Translations under genes and position numbers: made by a program
NCBI GenBank assembly: GCA_013076295.1
Contig: RQOL01000729.1
Location: forward strand, 4,216,001-4,280,000
DNA from: Sanderia malayensis
Lineage: Eukaryota; Cnidaria; Scyphozoa; Semaeostomeae; Pelagiidae
Length of the DNA: 64,000 nt
Reading direction: 5' to 3'
Notes under the pieces: generated by a model
Database searches by the model: none
What the model saw: the letters and a program-made list of their open reading frames with translations, nothing else
What the model was told of the DNA's origin: nothing
In this document: positions 12,107-23,090 of the stretch, in pieces
How positions within the stretch are numbered: the first letter of the stretch is position 1
How the letters are laid out: the number at the start of each line of letters is the position of its first letter

Positions 12107-12438
12107 CACAGAACACGGAGTGTGACCCCACTGATCGTAATATATTTAATCTCTGTCTTGTAGAACTTAACTATTACTTATCCTTATTAGCTTATATTCT
12201 CTTTTGGAGCCAACAATTCCTCCTCCCAACCCTCCAAACAATAAGCCTAAAAAAATGGCAGGTCGGGAACATAAGCATGAAAATAAACGTAAAAACTCAA
12301 AAAATCATAATGAAGGCACCCAGCACCATCCACCGCGACTACTCGGCGGTAACCTTCTAAGGAACATATATGCCGTAAAAAGTAGCAAGAAAAGGCCACA
12401 CTACCTAAAGGCTTGGCTATAATTGCAGTGTTTGTTTT

Positions 12439-12652
12439 GTTGTGTCCTCGCGGAGGACTATTTATACATGTAGTTGTGCCCTCTCGGAGGACTATGTATG
12501 TAGATATTTCGTTGTGCCCTCGCGGAGGACTATCTCTACAGCTATATCGTTGTGTCCTCGCGGAGGACTATCTATACAGCTATTTCGTTGTGTCCTCGCG
12601 GAGGACTATTTAGACGGGTATTTCGGTGTGTCCTCGCAGAGGACTATTTATA
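12439..12652. repeat. 38-bp minisatellite, 6 units
   Basis: Units of 34 then 38 bp share GTCCTCGCGGAGGACTAT; the GTCCTC/GAGGAC core is palindromic, so each unit can fold. The first and last units are the most diverged. The open frames over this array simply follow the repeat. Confidence 0.9.
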
Positions 12653-12659
12653 CCCTTGC

Positions 12660-13684
12660 CAAGTTGCGGTGATTAAATTCGTGCGGCCATGTCGTTGCTT
12701 GACGCTTTTGCCTTGAAATCAGACATCATGGTCGCAGGTGAAGTATCTGGGGGGTACCATTGCTTGGCTACTCCGTACTTCTCAGTTGGATAAGCTGTCT
12801 GAATTAGAAATCAAGAATCAAAAATGTTCATTCAAAGCGAGAATTCTCGCTGGTATCTGTGTATACCACACAAGTGGGTGTGGGTATGTGATTTCACATA
12901 TAGCCCAACGACGGCACATTTATGCCCATGTGTAACATCGCAAGAGGATACATTGAAGCAACAGTGTAAACGGGCTGCCAAAATATCGCCACCCAGATTA
13001 AACCATACGGTACGTCCAGATAAAGGAATAATTAATGTATAAACGAAATCAAACAAGGCAGCGTAATTCAATGCATGTCACAATCAGCAAACATGACCCC
13101 TAAAGAACTGTATTCGAAAATGTGTGTGAAGCCGAGAGTGGCCATATATAGAGGTTGGGGTAGCTTTGTATAACTAGATAGGCCACCCTAGACCATTGGC
13201 CTTGGGCTTTGATCAGAAGATCAGGGAAACCCAAAGAAGGGGCCGTTGTTTAGTTACCAGACTTTAATTCAACTAGTGGCCTAATTTAGACAAACTTTGA
13301 AAACTGTCTGCCGTTTTGGATATACTATTATTATGCTAACGAAGTAACCAAGCTGCACGAAGTTGAACTGAACTGAAATGCTAACCTGAAACATATTTGG
13401 TATTAAGCTATATGGAAGAGACACCTAACCAAACAGAGACTACTAAAATCGAATTATAACTGTTTATTAGTAGGATTTGCTATTTGGGATGTCTCTAGAG
13501 GGAGTTCTACCCGAACCAGCCGTTGTTGCCGCACCTACACGAAAAACTGTGCAAAGTAAATGGGCGAGGTCGTCCACAACCACAAGGCTGCAATTTGTGC
13601 TGTAATCTCCTTGTTTAAAGTTTCTGTTGTCCGGGGGGGGGGGCATTTGCCAAAAGCGAGACAGATAATAGAATAGGCCACACC
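12660..13684. other. Non-coding interior of the B'-A' element
   Basis: No coding motif was seen. A run of ten or so G residues lies near 13631-13642. Confidence 0.5.
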
Positions 13685-13745
13685 CATTCCATTGCGACAA
13701 CAGGATGACCCCCCATGGTGGTCATCCTGTTGTCGCAATGGAATG
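13685..13745. repeat. Perfect 26-bp hairpin
   Basis: The arms at 13685-13710 and 13720-13745 are exact reverse complements around a 9-nt loop. The arm contains GACAACAGGATGACC. Possible origins are replication template switching, a foldback end or a small-RNA precursor. Confidence 0.9.
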
Positions 13746-13777
13746 TCATGCCAAAAGTTTGTCGGTGGCAAACAATC

Positions 13778-13954
13778 ATGACGTCGTCTGAGGGCGAGCC
13801 AGAGTATGGTGTGTTGGCCACCTTGCTCGAGGATCGATTGCAGGACATCGACGAATTCCGTGAAAAGTCTGTGGGGCTGAGCGAAGGCCGGGCCAGGGGA
13901 ACAAATAAAACCCGTGCCAAAGCATTCCCCAAAATGGTCGACCTTCAGGCCTGA
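13778..13954 (+). CDS. Small unidentified ORF (58 aa)
   Basis: Starts at an ATG with MTSSEGEPEYGVLATLLEDR and continues with an acidic then Arg/Lys-rich stretch before a TGA. It has an amphipathic, charged composition unlike random frames, but I do not recognise it. It follows the 26-bp hairpin, and A copy 2 follows it about 300 bp later, so it may be a leftover of the mobile unit's cargo. Confidence 0.25.
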   Translation: MTSSEGEPEYGVLATLLEDRLQDIDEFREKSVGLSEGRARGTNKTRAKAFPKMVDLQA

Positions 13955-14261
13955 AGCTTCGACATAGGACTTTCTAAGGTCATTAGGGGAGTTTGAGTAT
14001 CTTGGCCCTTGACTTCTGGGTTGTTTGCAGTTGCCATAAACATATCAAATGAAATAGCGTAAATAGAGAAGGGTAAAATAAAGAAAGATCTCACCAAATG
14101 AAGACACAGTGTCCGACGAGGTTATTGTAAATCAGCAATTGTGAGTAGATAACCCAAACGTTGGAAAAATGTTCTTCTGGTGGTTGGGCACCGCAAAAGT
14201 ATTGGCCGAGTTGGTTGCAACCAAGGTATATAAACTCGAGTTAACACCAAGGATAATACGA

Positions 14262-14522
14262 GAATTGAATTGAACGTGTGCGAAGCACACTCGTAAAACA
14301 ATGATTAACCCACCTATGGTTCATACAAATAAATACCTCAAAGGAGAGGAGGTGAAAGACGTCAATTGACAACAATATTGGAGATGCCAACCCCATGGGT
14401 ATTTCACTGCAGGATCGGGGATCCGATTCTTATCAACCCGTCAGCACTTTGCCGTGTGCAAATAACAAGGAATGGATGATTTCTTTCCACATTAACTCTG
14501 ATTAAATTCGAAATTTAATCAC
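14262..14522. repeat. Interspersed repeat A, copy 2
   Basis: Second copy of the 11736-11996 repeat in the same orientation. The pair could be read as LTRs, but no TG...CA ends, primer-binding site or retroviral genes lie between them. Confidence 0.9.
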
Positions 14523-14764
14523 AATTAAAACTGATGACATTTTCCGCATATTTCGAACATTTTCGCACATCTGCGCATTACACAATTTGGACATTTTAAA
14601 AACAGTAGAAAATAACTAATTTGTTGATAGAATCACTTTACTTTAACTTTTGCATAACATAACATTAAAAAACAACAATTTTTGCATAACATAAAAAGAA
14701 AATTCTATAGAATCTAATAAACTCTGATGTTCTATTAATTCTACGTGATACAGCATCTACAATT

Positions 14765-17033
14765 TTAAATTGACACTTTGCTGGATGAAGCAGATGTTTT
14801 GAGAACAGGTGGTATAGAGGTACAAGGATTAGAGGTACAAGACATAACATGAAAAGAAATAGACGGAGCAGTAGCAGATGATACAGAAGCTGTAATTTTA
14901 GGAACAGTAGATGCAACAGAAGAAACATTAGGGGAAAGATCAGTTGATGAGTTGGAGATCAACTTTGAAGACATAACGTGGAAAGAAGTAGACGGGGCAG
15001 TAGCAGATGATACAGAAGCTGTAATTTTTGGAACATTAGATGCAATGGAATAAACTTTAGGGGAAAGATCAGTTAGAGTCTTGGAAACGGCAGGGGAAAG
15101 CATTGTGGTGACAGGATTAGTGAAAGTGATTCAGACTCAGTATCATTGAGATTAGACCTTGAAAAACAACTCACAGAATCGGAACTTTTAGCTTGTTAAG
15201 CTAAAGAAGATGACTCACTGCTCTTTTCCATATGTTCAGCTGCAAAATAATAAATAGTAACAAGTTCCGGAAGGAGGTGCACAGGCAAGGTACATAGCTC
15301 AGGTGATAACAGATGTTTAGAGAGTTCCTAATCCTTTTAACCAGTTGTGATTGTCCATTAGGTTAAAGAAAAATCATACACTCTTTTTTTATAAGAACAC
15401 ACTTTATACTGAGGCACTGAGGCTCGATTTCCCAAAAGAATAAGAATAAGTTTAGAACATGCTCAGCCTTGGGTGAGAAATTAAAAAAGAAACACGAAAA
15501 AACAAAAGTGATTTTTGAGTTTTCCATTTCAACAAAGCAAAACCATGCAATTCCTGAGCAAAAGTCATTCATAAGACAATATGTTATTGCGTAAAAAAGT
15601 GGCTGAGTACATGTATAAATAATGTTTCAGTTCTGGCTAGAATTACCCCAAAACAAAATAAGAGCACTTTTAAGAACATTGGAGCCTCAAATTATGAAAA
15701 AATTAACAGTATCGAGCCTCGGCAAAAGTTATCTGGTCCTTATAAAAAAGAGTGTATGCATCATAGATCAGGAGTGCCATACTAGATGATAGTAAAACTT
15801 GGCCACTGTAAAACATCAATAGGGAAGAACAGGGCATTAGGCACAAAACTTATCATGCAAAAATCTTTTCATTGTAGTTAAAATCTTGTCTCCTATTGCT
15901 TTTTCAAGTTTCGTGCCAGAACATTTGGTGGCATATGTATATGTAATAGACACGCTTGTCACTTGAATTGCCATCATTTTGATCATTGACCAGGAAAAGA
16001 ATACCAGTCCAGCCAGGCTTTGTTGACAATTGATCCATCATTGTCAAATTAAAGGTAGCTGTATTAAAAATTGCAAATAAACACATAGCCAATATCTAAT
16101 GATAGTTAGTAGTCAAGTTACATTCAGTACAGAGAACAAAGTAAACTTACAATCAATATAAGAGTCTTATCCTATTAAATAGTTCCTCTTTTATATACGT
16201 TGATGAGATTTTCTTTGCATGTCATTCTATTTCCCTCCAATTCTTGCCTTTTTGGGAAATGGCTTGGTACAATTTTTGTTTGTACAAACCAAGCAGCGAA
16301 CAGGAGATGATGATCCGCCATGTGAACATACACGCAACCCATCTCTCTAAATTATTGGAAAGATTTGTTAATTTTCGGGCATATTTCAAGATTTTATTGT
16401 AATATTACAATATTGAAATTTTTTATGTAATATTAGCAAAGAAACCTGGTGTGATGCTGATGGGACAGGCAGATGTTAATGACAACAGACACTAGTATAA
16501 CAATTCATAAAATGATTTTGGTATCATACCAAAGCAATATCATTAAAAATGAATACTATGCATACAAAAACGAATATACATAACATCTTTACCACTTCGT
16601 TTCAGGATTACAAACTCTTCAGTATTATTGAATATCTAGCTTAAAATTAAGTTTTGTGAAATGATCACTTGGGATGGGCAATTCATACAATATAAAAGCA
16701 ATAAAATTTATTTAAAAAATATAATGTGTGCCAATGCACAAATAAATGACTGTATTTTGTAAAGTATATTTCATGAACTAATGCCTTTATACAACAGTTT
16801 CTCATTATAAAATACCTTAGACATCTTCTTCAATGGCTCAAGATTTAAAAAAGCAAAAATATCTATACCTAAATCACGTTACTATCACGTTGCTTAATAA
16901 AACATAATGGTACTGACATTTGGGCACAAATTGGTCTGGGCATGGCCTAGCCTACTATGCAAGTGCTATCTAGCTAATTTTGCAAAAATATTCACCAAAT
17001 GAAAACTCACCATCTTGATTAGAAACACTCATT
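14765..17033 (-). pseudogene. Unidentified multi-exon gene with Ser/Thr-rich repeats
   Basis: A possible gene starts with MSVSNQDG (ATG at 17033, donor GTGAGT). It may continue with an exon near 16350-16245 reading VCSHGGSSSPVRCLVCTNKN (a Cys-rich, zinc-binding-like motif), then an exon at about 16065-15908 reading MMDQLSTKPGWTGILFLVN, and end in a Ser/Thr/Ala-rich part (15103-14765) made of two copies of a 43-residue unit with VPKITASVSSATAPS. A frame change near 15110 and a stop near 15195 suggest decay. I do not recognise the family, and the joining of these exons is inference from splice-like borders. Confidence 0.35.
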
Positions 17034-17374
17034 TTTCTGCAACAAACACTCGGAAATCAAGAAAAAATAGAATAAAAAACATTTGAATCGTATCTTGCAT
17101 TATATTCGCACAGAACAGGAAAATAATTTTTGGGCCCACCAATACCAATAATAACCCACCCACCAAACGTTTTGCAAGCTCCCCTTGCATGTGTTGCAAG
17201 TGGTGGTAGCCCAATAGGAGTCTCTTTTCGACTTTCAGAGACTTGCATTTCTGTTACGAGGCAGTCTTCCATGTGCTCTTTTATTAAACACAATGCATTA
17301 TACAAGACGATTCACGTTTCATTATAATGTTTAAAATAATTAGGAGTACATGTTGATTATGTTTATTTCAATAG

Positions 17375-17666
17375 ATTGAATCACCCCATTGTTATTGGAG
17401 AAGTGATGGACTGTGAAATGGAACTTGAAAATGCACATGATGTTTATGCTGTGGTTTTTAAAACATATGGAGAAGAAGTTGTCGGCCATGTTCCATTGGA
17501 ACTTTCCCAAATATTTTGGAAATTTCTATCTGAACATGGAGATATTGAAGCAGACTGCATTGGTGATAGATACAATGCAAGAGACGGCAAAGGCTTGGAA
17601 CTCCCAGTTGACTATAAGTTTACTGGAAACAAAGAGTATATTGATTCTTTCCATAAAAAATGGTGA
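17375..17666 (+). CDS. HIRAN-like domain exon
   Basis: After a splice acceptor (AG at 17373-17374) the frame reads NHPIVIGEVMDCEMELENAH, then a VGHVPLELSQIFWKFL segment and a GKGLELPVDYKFTGN segment, and ends at TGA. The pattern (small beta-rich domain with E-N-x-H-D-x-Y-A-V and VGHVP) resembles HIRAN domains, which bind DNA ends in helicase-associated proteins. Here it is the last exon of a protein whose upstream exons I cannot place. It ends only 60 bp before the TTAA where the Kolobok-like element starts, so it probably belongs to an older unit. Confidence 0.55.
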
Positions 17667-17729
17667 AAAAAAATAAAAGAGCAAACAAGTGCAACATCAG
17701 TAATGTGCTTCAATCAGAGTTTACCTTAA

Positions 17730-20700
17730 AGGCCTACTGCAATCAAAAATCACTTTCCCTTTTTTTGTAAAAAATGAAATTTCAATCTTTACTGATTACA
17801 ATGGTACCTGTTTTCTTTTGATATAATCACGATGAGTATATTAAATTCAGCTTTGAAATGGGGCACTGACTCTGACATGGTATGACGTCATAACCATGAT
17901 GGAAATGGACTTTTACAATGGGAGAGTATTGTGGAAAAAATTTCAAGACAACGCTGTGAATAACGCGGGCATTTATTTAAATATCGCCTCCCAGGGTGCG
18001 AAACCATAACATATGGCACGTTGTTTTAGCTATAAATGGCAAAAATTGAACATACGGCACCGCTACAACTGCCTTTTAAAAAAGTGTACTACAAACCGCA
18101 CGGTCGATCAAACGCCCATTTATTTTGAGCACAACGAAAGGAAAACATTCACTGAAAGAAGTAAAATTCAACTGAGAAAACATGGATGGCGGAGCTGTGG
18201 AAAAAAATAGAGCCAGAGATAGACACACTGGACAAGGTGTGTTGCTGGTAGACCGGGCCTTGTAAGCTGTGGAAACAGTCCGCTTACAGAAGGAATTGCC
18301 ATTCATCGTTTTCCAAAAGAAACTAGTGACAAGGAGAAGCGTAAGGCATGGATGCGCTTCATACATTTACATAGGCTAAGCTTCCAAGCCACCAAAACCT
18401 AAGAATTATGTTCTGCACATTTCGAATCATCTTGTTATACCACTAACAGAGAACTGGCAACATCTTTGGGGATGAAATTGAAGCTAAAAAGTGATGCTGT
18501 TCCGAGAGTTGCCATCGCTGGCTCTACGAGTGAATCCAAAACTGATCATCTCAGACCTGTTCTGCCAAACCGACGCAATCTAAATCTGAATGTGAGTATT
18601 AAATGCATGGATCAAGTGTCATCCAAAAAATGATATAACAATTAATAATATTCAAATAACTGTTTTTCTAGTGAACATCTTTTTGCGCTGCTATTGGTGA
18701 AACGTGGAGTAAATGTGAGGAACTTATCTCATGCGTCAGATAATTGCAAAAGAAAGTGTCTCATCTGCAAAAAAGGAAAGATTTCTATAAAAACAAGGCT
18801 CAATTGAATGTAGGTGACTGTAGAATTTCTTGTGCCACCTACTGAATCGTTATGCAGCTACTCATGAAAGGATCACAAAGAAAAAACTGAATAGAAAGTC
18901 TTACCTTGTTATGTTTACATTATTAGGATGCTGGTGAAACTGATTCCTCAACTGACATATTGAAAGATAGACATAATATTGAAAACCAAGGTGATTTGAT
19001 GTCTTTATTAATAGTCTTGTGTTCATTTCACACAAACCAATCCAATTTCATGAATGCATGTGTATACATACATCCTAGGTGATAACTTGTGTCTAGATGA
19101 CTTCAGTGACCAGGAGCATCATGATCTGGATACTGATTGGAGCTCTACAGATGAAAATTGTGAATCTGGTGATGAAGATTTTGAACCCACAAAGTATAAT
19201 GTACAGGAAGTGACGCTGCTTGAAGTGTCAATATTGCTCTCACATTTCTGCCAAGATAGCTCATGCTCAAGACACCTGCTGCTGATGAGCCAAAGTTTTT
19301 TGTTTTTATTCCATGCTTGCAACTCTGTTTCAAATGTTCTGCTTCAACTGCAAGAGCATTGGACCAAGAATGGAAATGAAAAGTATTGACACCTCAGTGT
19401 CAGTTACTCAGACATGTGACACATGTGGCCCACAGTTCAACTGGAATAGCCAGCCTCTGTTATTTGGCAAAACTCCTGCAGGCAACCTCATGATGAGCTT
19501 TGGCATACTAATGTCTGGAGTAAGCATCAATCAGGTTCTCTTGATGTTTAAGCACATGGGCTTGGCATCTGTATCTGTGTGCACATACGTTACCACCAGC
19601 GAAAATTTCTTTTTACCTCTGTTCTGAAATACTGGAATAAATACCAGAGGCAGTTGTTATATTCAATATCAACAAAGGAGAACTGTGGATGGTCAGGTGA
19701 TGGCAGATTTGATTCCATGAGGTGCAATGCCAAATATGGAGTTTACACCATGTTTTGTAACACAATATCCAAACACATTGTCCACTTTGAATTGGTGCAG
19801 GTACAGTATAATATCTGTAACATGTAAATATCTGCTCAAAATGCAAAAGATATGTATCTGTGAATGTTTTCATGTCTTTGAAGAATATTTTCTTTGATTG
19901 TCAAGGCAAATGAAACCAGTAGCAGTAATGCAATGGAGCTTCTAGGGGCACAGAGGTGCTTCCAATCTCGCAACGATGCACAAGTGAAGATCACTGCATT
20001 TATGAGCGACCAGCACAAAAGTATTGCCAAATGGATCAGGGAAAAGCATCCAGACACTGTCTATTACCACGATTTACGGCATGTCTGCAAGAGTGTCAAA
20101 AAGAAAATAATTACGGTTGGCAATAAAAAGGGGTGTGGAATACTATTAACATGGATGAAAGCTATTCGATCCCACCGGTTTTGATGTGCTTTGTCCACAA
20201 AATAGGGATTTGGAAAGCTCATAGTTGCCAAATGGAAGTCTCTTTTCAGTCATGTGGCCGATAAGCACACAGATAATGGAGATTCTTTGTTTCCTAAATG
20301 TATACATGGTGAGTTACAACCAAGAGAATGGATTCCGGAAGGTACATAAATTGTTGATTCATTGAAATAAGCTTACCTATTGGCACTAGTGTGCATAAGG
20401 AGAGCATCGGTAAATAATGCTTTGCACACTGACATATTCCACTACAATGCAGGCACCAGACCATATGATGAATTGATGTCTATTGCGATCAACACCTCAC
20501 TACTCAGGGATATAGAAAAGCTCTCATCAGATGCACAAACCAGTTGCTTGGAAGGGTTTCATTCTTTGTTGAATTATTGGCATCCCAAAATGACACTTTT
20601 TGTGGATGGGCACCTATTGCAGGTAAAAGCACACATTTCATTATGAAACAATACAGATAGTGTACAAGTTTCTGTGAATGACTATATGTGCTACTTTGAT

Positions 20701-20930
20701 ATGTGCAAATTTTCTCTCCATTTTAGACATGTTATATCAATATGCCATTTCAATGAAAATCTGCTTCGTAAAGCAAAAAAGTTGCATGATGGAACCACGA
20801 GCTTCAATCTTGTGTATCCAAAATACAAGCTTGGAGAGGAGGTAGTCAGAGAAATTTTTGTCCCACCAACATATGGTATGCACCTGAATGAACTAAACTC
20901 CTTGACATTGTTACCCCTTTGTGTGTAAAA
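17730..20930 (+). mobile_element. Kolobok-like DNA transposon, left part
   Basis: The element starts directly after TTAA (17726-17729) with AGGCCTACTGCAATCAAAAA, in line with the TTAA preference of Kolobok/T2 transposons. It holds a THAP-type transposase gene. No matching right terminus was found close to the gene; a similar inverted terminus lies at 48449-48468. Confidence 0.65.
18186..20884 (+). pseudogene. THAP-domain transposase, Kolobok-like
   Basis: Exon 1 starts MAELWKKIEPEIDTLDKVCC. A frame change near 18238 then leads into the THAP zinc finger (GIAIHRFPKETSDKEKRKAW ... ELCSAHFESS), with a TAA inside the domain at about 18400. Later exons carry an acidic stretch (18934-19230), CDTCGPQFNWNSQPLLFGKT and FGILMSGVSINQ (19410-19530), a Gly/Asp/Cys block with CGWSGDGRFDSMRCNAKYG (19680-19740), ITAFMSDQHKSIAKWIRE and YYHDLRHVCKSVKKK (19990-20110), and ETSCLEGFHSLLNY-like and QTSCLEGFHSLLN segments (20530-20580), ending with FNLVYPKYKLGEEVVREIFV (20800-20860). 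The 'SDQH...H...DLRHV' and 'SLEGFHS' blocks match the transposase of TTAA-targeting THAP transposons. Several frameshifts and stops make it inactive. Confidence 0.65.
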
Positions 20931-20959
20931 CTATGTATGTATGGAGTACTTATTAATTA

Positions 20960-21783
20960 GAGAGTAAGTTTACTAGTAAAGATACTTACAGCTCGTCTGG
21001 GTAGCTTGGCTTGTCTGAGCTAAAAAGTAAATTTTAATTGATTTAGAAACAAGATAATGAATCACGAGAGTGAATTTTAATTGGTTAAGAAACATATTAG
21101 TGTAGAGAAATGAATACTCACATTGTACCGTCACAACGATATACCTCTTTGCAATTGGTGGCACAAAGGCCTCCTGGGCCATTTCCGTCGCCAGGGCAAG
21201 TTGCCCTGGCCATTGACACTTCATCCTCACCATTGACACTTGCGGCTCTCTCGTGGCACTTACTGCTGGTGACTCTCTCAATGCTATAAAAGATGGTAAG
21301 ACAACATGAGAACTAGAGAAAAAATGTTAATTAATATAGTAGTAGTAGTGAGAGTAAAGTTGCAAGATGTCATCTCCTCATAATTCAAGGACGAAGACGA
21401 CGAAGGGAGCCTTCGTCGTCTTTGCCTTAAAGGCCGTCTAATAACTCTAGATCTTCGTGCTATAAGAAAAGGTTTTGAATCAGCAACATAACTAATTACA
21501 TATATATATATTTTAAATGAGATAAGATAAGTATGTAACTTACTAGGAGTATTGACAGGCGTGCTTGGATCTTCACCCTGCCCAACCCGAGTCAAAGTTG
21601 GTACTACTATGAGAAGAAGAGTAAATTAATTAGAACTGGAAATGATTAATTTCATGTAGGAAGTATAAAAGACTAATTCATGTATGAAACATACTTCTTC
21701 TTCTTTGTTGGACACATCTTAAATAGTCGAAAACGTTATCGTCCCCCGACGATAGTGATGAGGAGAAGGATGATGACATGGCT
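20960..21783 (-). CDS. Unidentified multi-exon gene, head-to-head with the polymerase
   Basis: Small exons with good splice borders run right to left: MSSSFSSSLSSGDDNVFDYL plus an RRR end (ATG at 21779, donor near 21697); TLTRVGQGEDPSTPVNTP (about 21611-21546, donor GTAAGT); a strongly basic exon with RRSRVIRRPLRQRRRRLPSS (about 21462-21340); an exon with SMVRMKCQWPGQLALATEMA (about 21283-21125); and a short one reading AQTSQATQTSC (about 21020-20990). The first three join in one frame. The product would be small, Ser-rich and Arg-rich, possibly nucleic-acid binding by charge. I do not recognise it. It shares the 22.2-23.1 kb intergenic region with the polymerase gene. Confidence 0.4.
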
Positions 21784-23090
21784 AAGAAAACAAATAAAAA
21801 GTTCAAGTTCAAGTAATTAGCGAAAAGAGTTTTAAGAAATGTCCAGTAAAAGACAAAGGACATTTACTTGGTAACTCGCTGATGGGTAAATGAAATGGTT
21901 ACAAAGTAAAAAAACTTACCAGATAATTGAAGTGAAAGCTTTTAAAAAAGTTGTTTTTTTGCTGGTTGATAATTCTAGAATAAAACAATAAAATTTTATC
22001 AATTAAAATTTATTAAATGAAAGCAACTCAGCGGGAAATTCTAGAAATGGCGGGTAAATGAAATGGCTGCAAAGTAAAAAAAAACTTACTCAAAAACTTA
22101 CACAATTGAATAAACTTTGCTGTGAAAACTGAAATGAAAGCAAAGAATCTATCAACATAATTGTTTAGCTTGACAGACTTTGTAAGTGTCTTTTATTAAT
22201 AAAAAAACTCTTGAAATCTTTAGTAGAAAATGAATGCAACTTACCTCTTCAGGTTTTGCTGTGAAGTGACAAGAACAAAATTATTCAAATCATATCATTA
22301 ACAAAAATCACGTCAACTCCGCCGTCTCATCCTATTGGTTATTAATTAGAAGTCGATTATACCACCATTCGAATTTCGAATCTTTCGATAAGAAGGTTTT
22401 CAGAACATTCTAGAAAGTTGTAGTAAAACCAGTTAAACCGGTTTGACATTCCCCAAAAGAAGGTTCGAGAACTTTCGAAAGAAGGTTCAGACGAACAAAT
22501 TCACTTGTAAATTTAAGGATGAGTATTATGTTTTTGTAAAGTATTTTCATTAAAAAGAAACCATAATTTCTTCAAAAGGAAACAACAAGTGATTTTCAGT
22601 TATTTAATTAGATAAATAAAACAAAATGAAAATTAAAGGTTTTTAAACTGAATTTTAAAGAAATGTGTAAGATGGGAATCATACCCACAACCCTTGGACT
22701 AGAAATCTGACGGTCTATCCACTAGGCTATAGCAACCAACTAGTCTATTAGAGGAATAAGTCGATAAAGATAAAACCTCCAATTACATGATGATGTAATC
22801 ATTTGAAAGAAGGTTCCAGAAGATTTAAAGGAAGGTTCAAGAACTCTCAAAAGAAGGTTCAAGATCATTTGAATGATGATCAGAACTTTCTAGAAGATGA
22901 AATACTGCAATCTGATTGGCTAATAATTACATCATCATTCGAATTTCGAAAGGTATCATCATCATCATCATCAGAACTTTCTAGAAAATGAAATACTATA
23001 ATCTAATTGGTTAATGATTACATCATCATTCGAATGTCCTATAATAAGGGTGATTCGACACTTCACTTACATTTATCGAGAGCACGCATC
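21784..23090. promoter_or_regulatory. Divergent intergenic region with short repeats
   Basis: It contains two related segments at about 21883-21930 and 22048-22100 (GGGTAAATGAAATGG), many AAGAAGGTTC and TTCTAGAA units, and a roughly 95-bp imperfect tandem duplication at about 22880-23035, both copies with TACATCATCATTCGAAT. No ORF over 65 codons is convincing. It separates two genes transcribed away from each other and so probably holds both promoters. Confidence 0.4.
22668..22740 (-). other. tRNA-Arg(UCU)-like pseudogene or SINE head
   Basis: The minus strand carries an A-box-like TAGCCTAGTGGATAGA, an anticodon loop with TTCTA around UCU, and GGTTGTGGGTATGATTCCC, close to the T-arm of tRNA-Arg(UCU) but with the B box damaged (TATGATTCC instead of TTCGAATCC). 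The acceptor arms do not pair, so it is not an intact tRNA gene. Confidence 0.45.

Noticed and set aside
13467..13932. Overlapping minus-strand ORFs
   Set aside because: They cross the perfect hairpin and the G run and show no motif.
11736..14522. LTR retrotransposon with 261-bp LTRs
   Set aside because: No TG...CA ends, primer-binding site, polypurine tract or gag-pol traces; the B repeats do not fit an LTR layout.
22668..22740. Functional tRNA gene
   Set aside because: Acceptor stem does not pair and the B box is changed.
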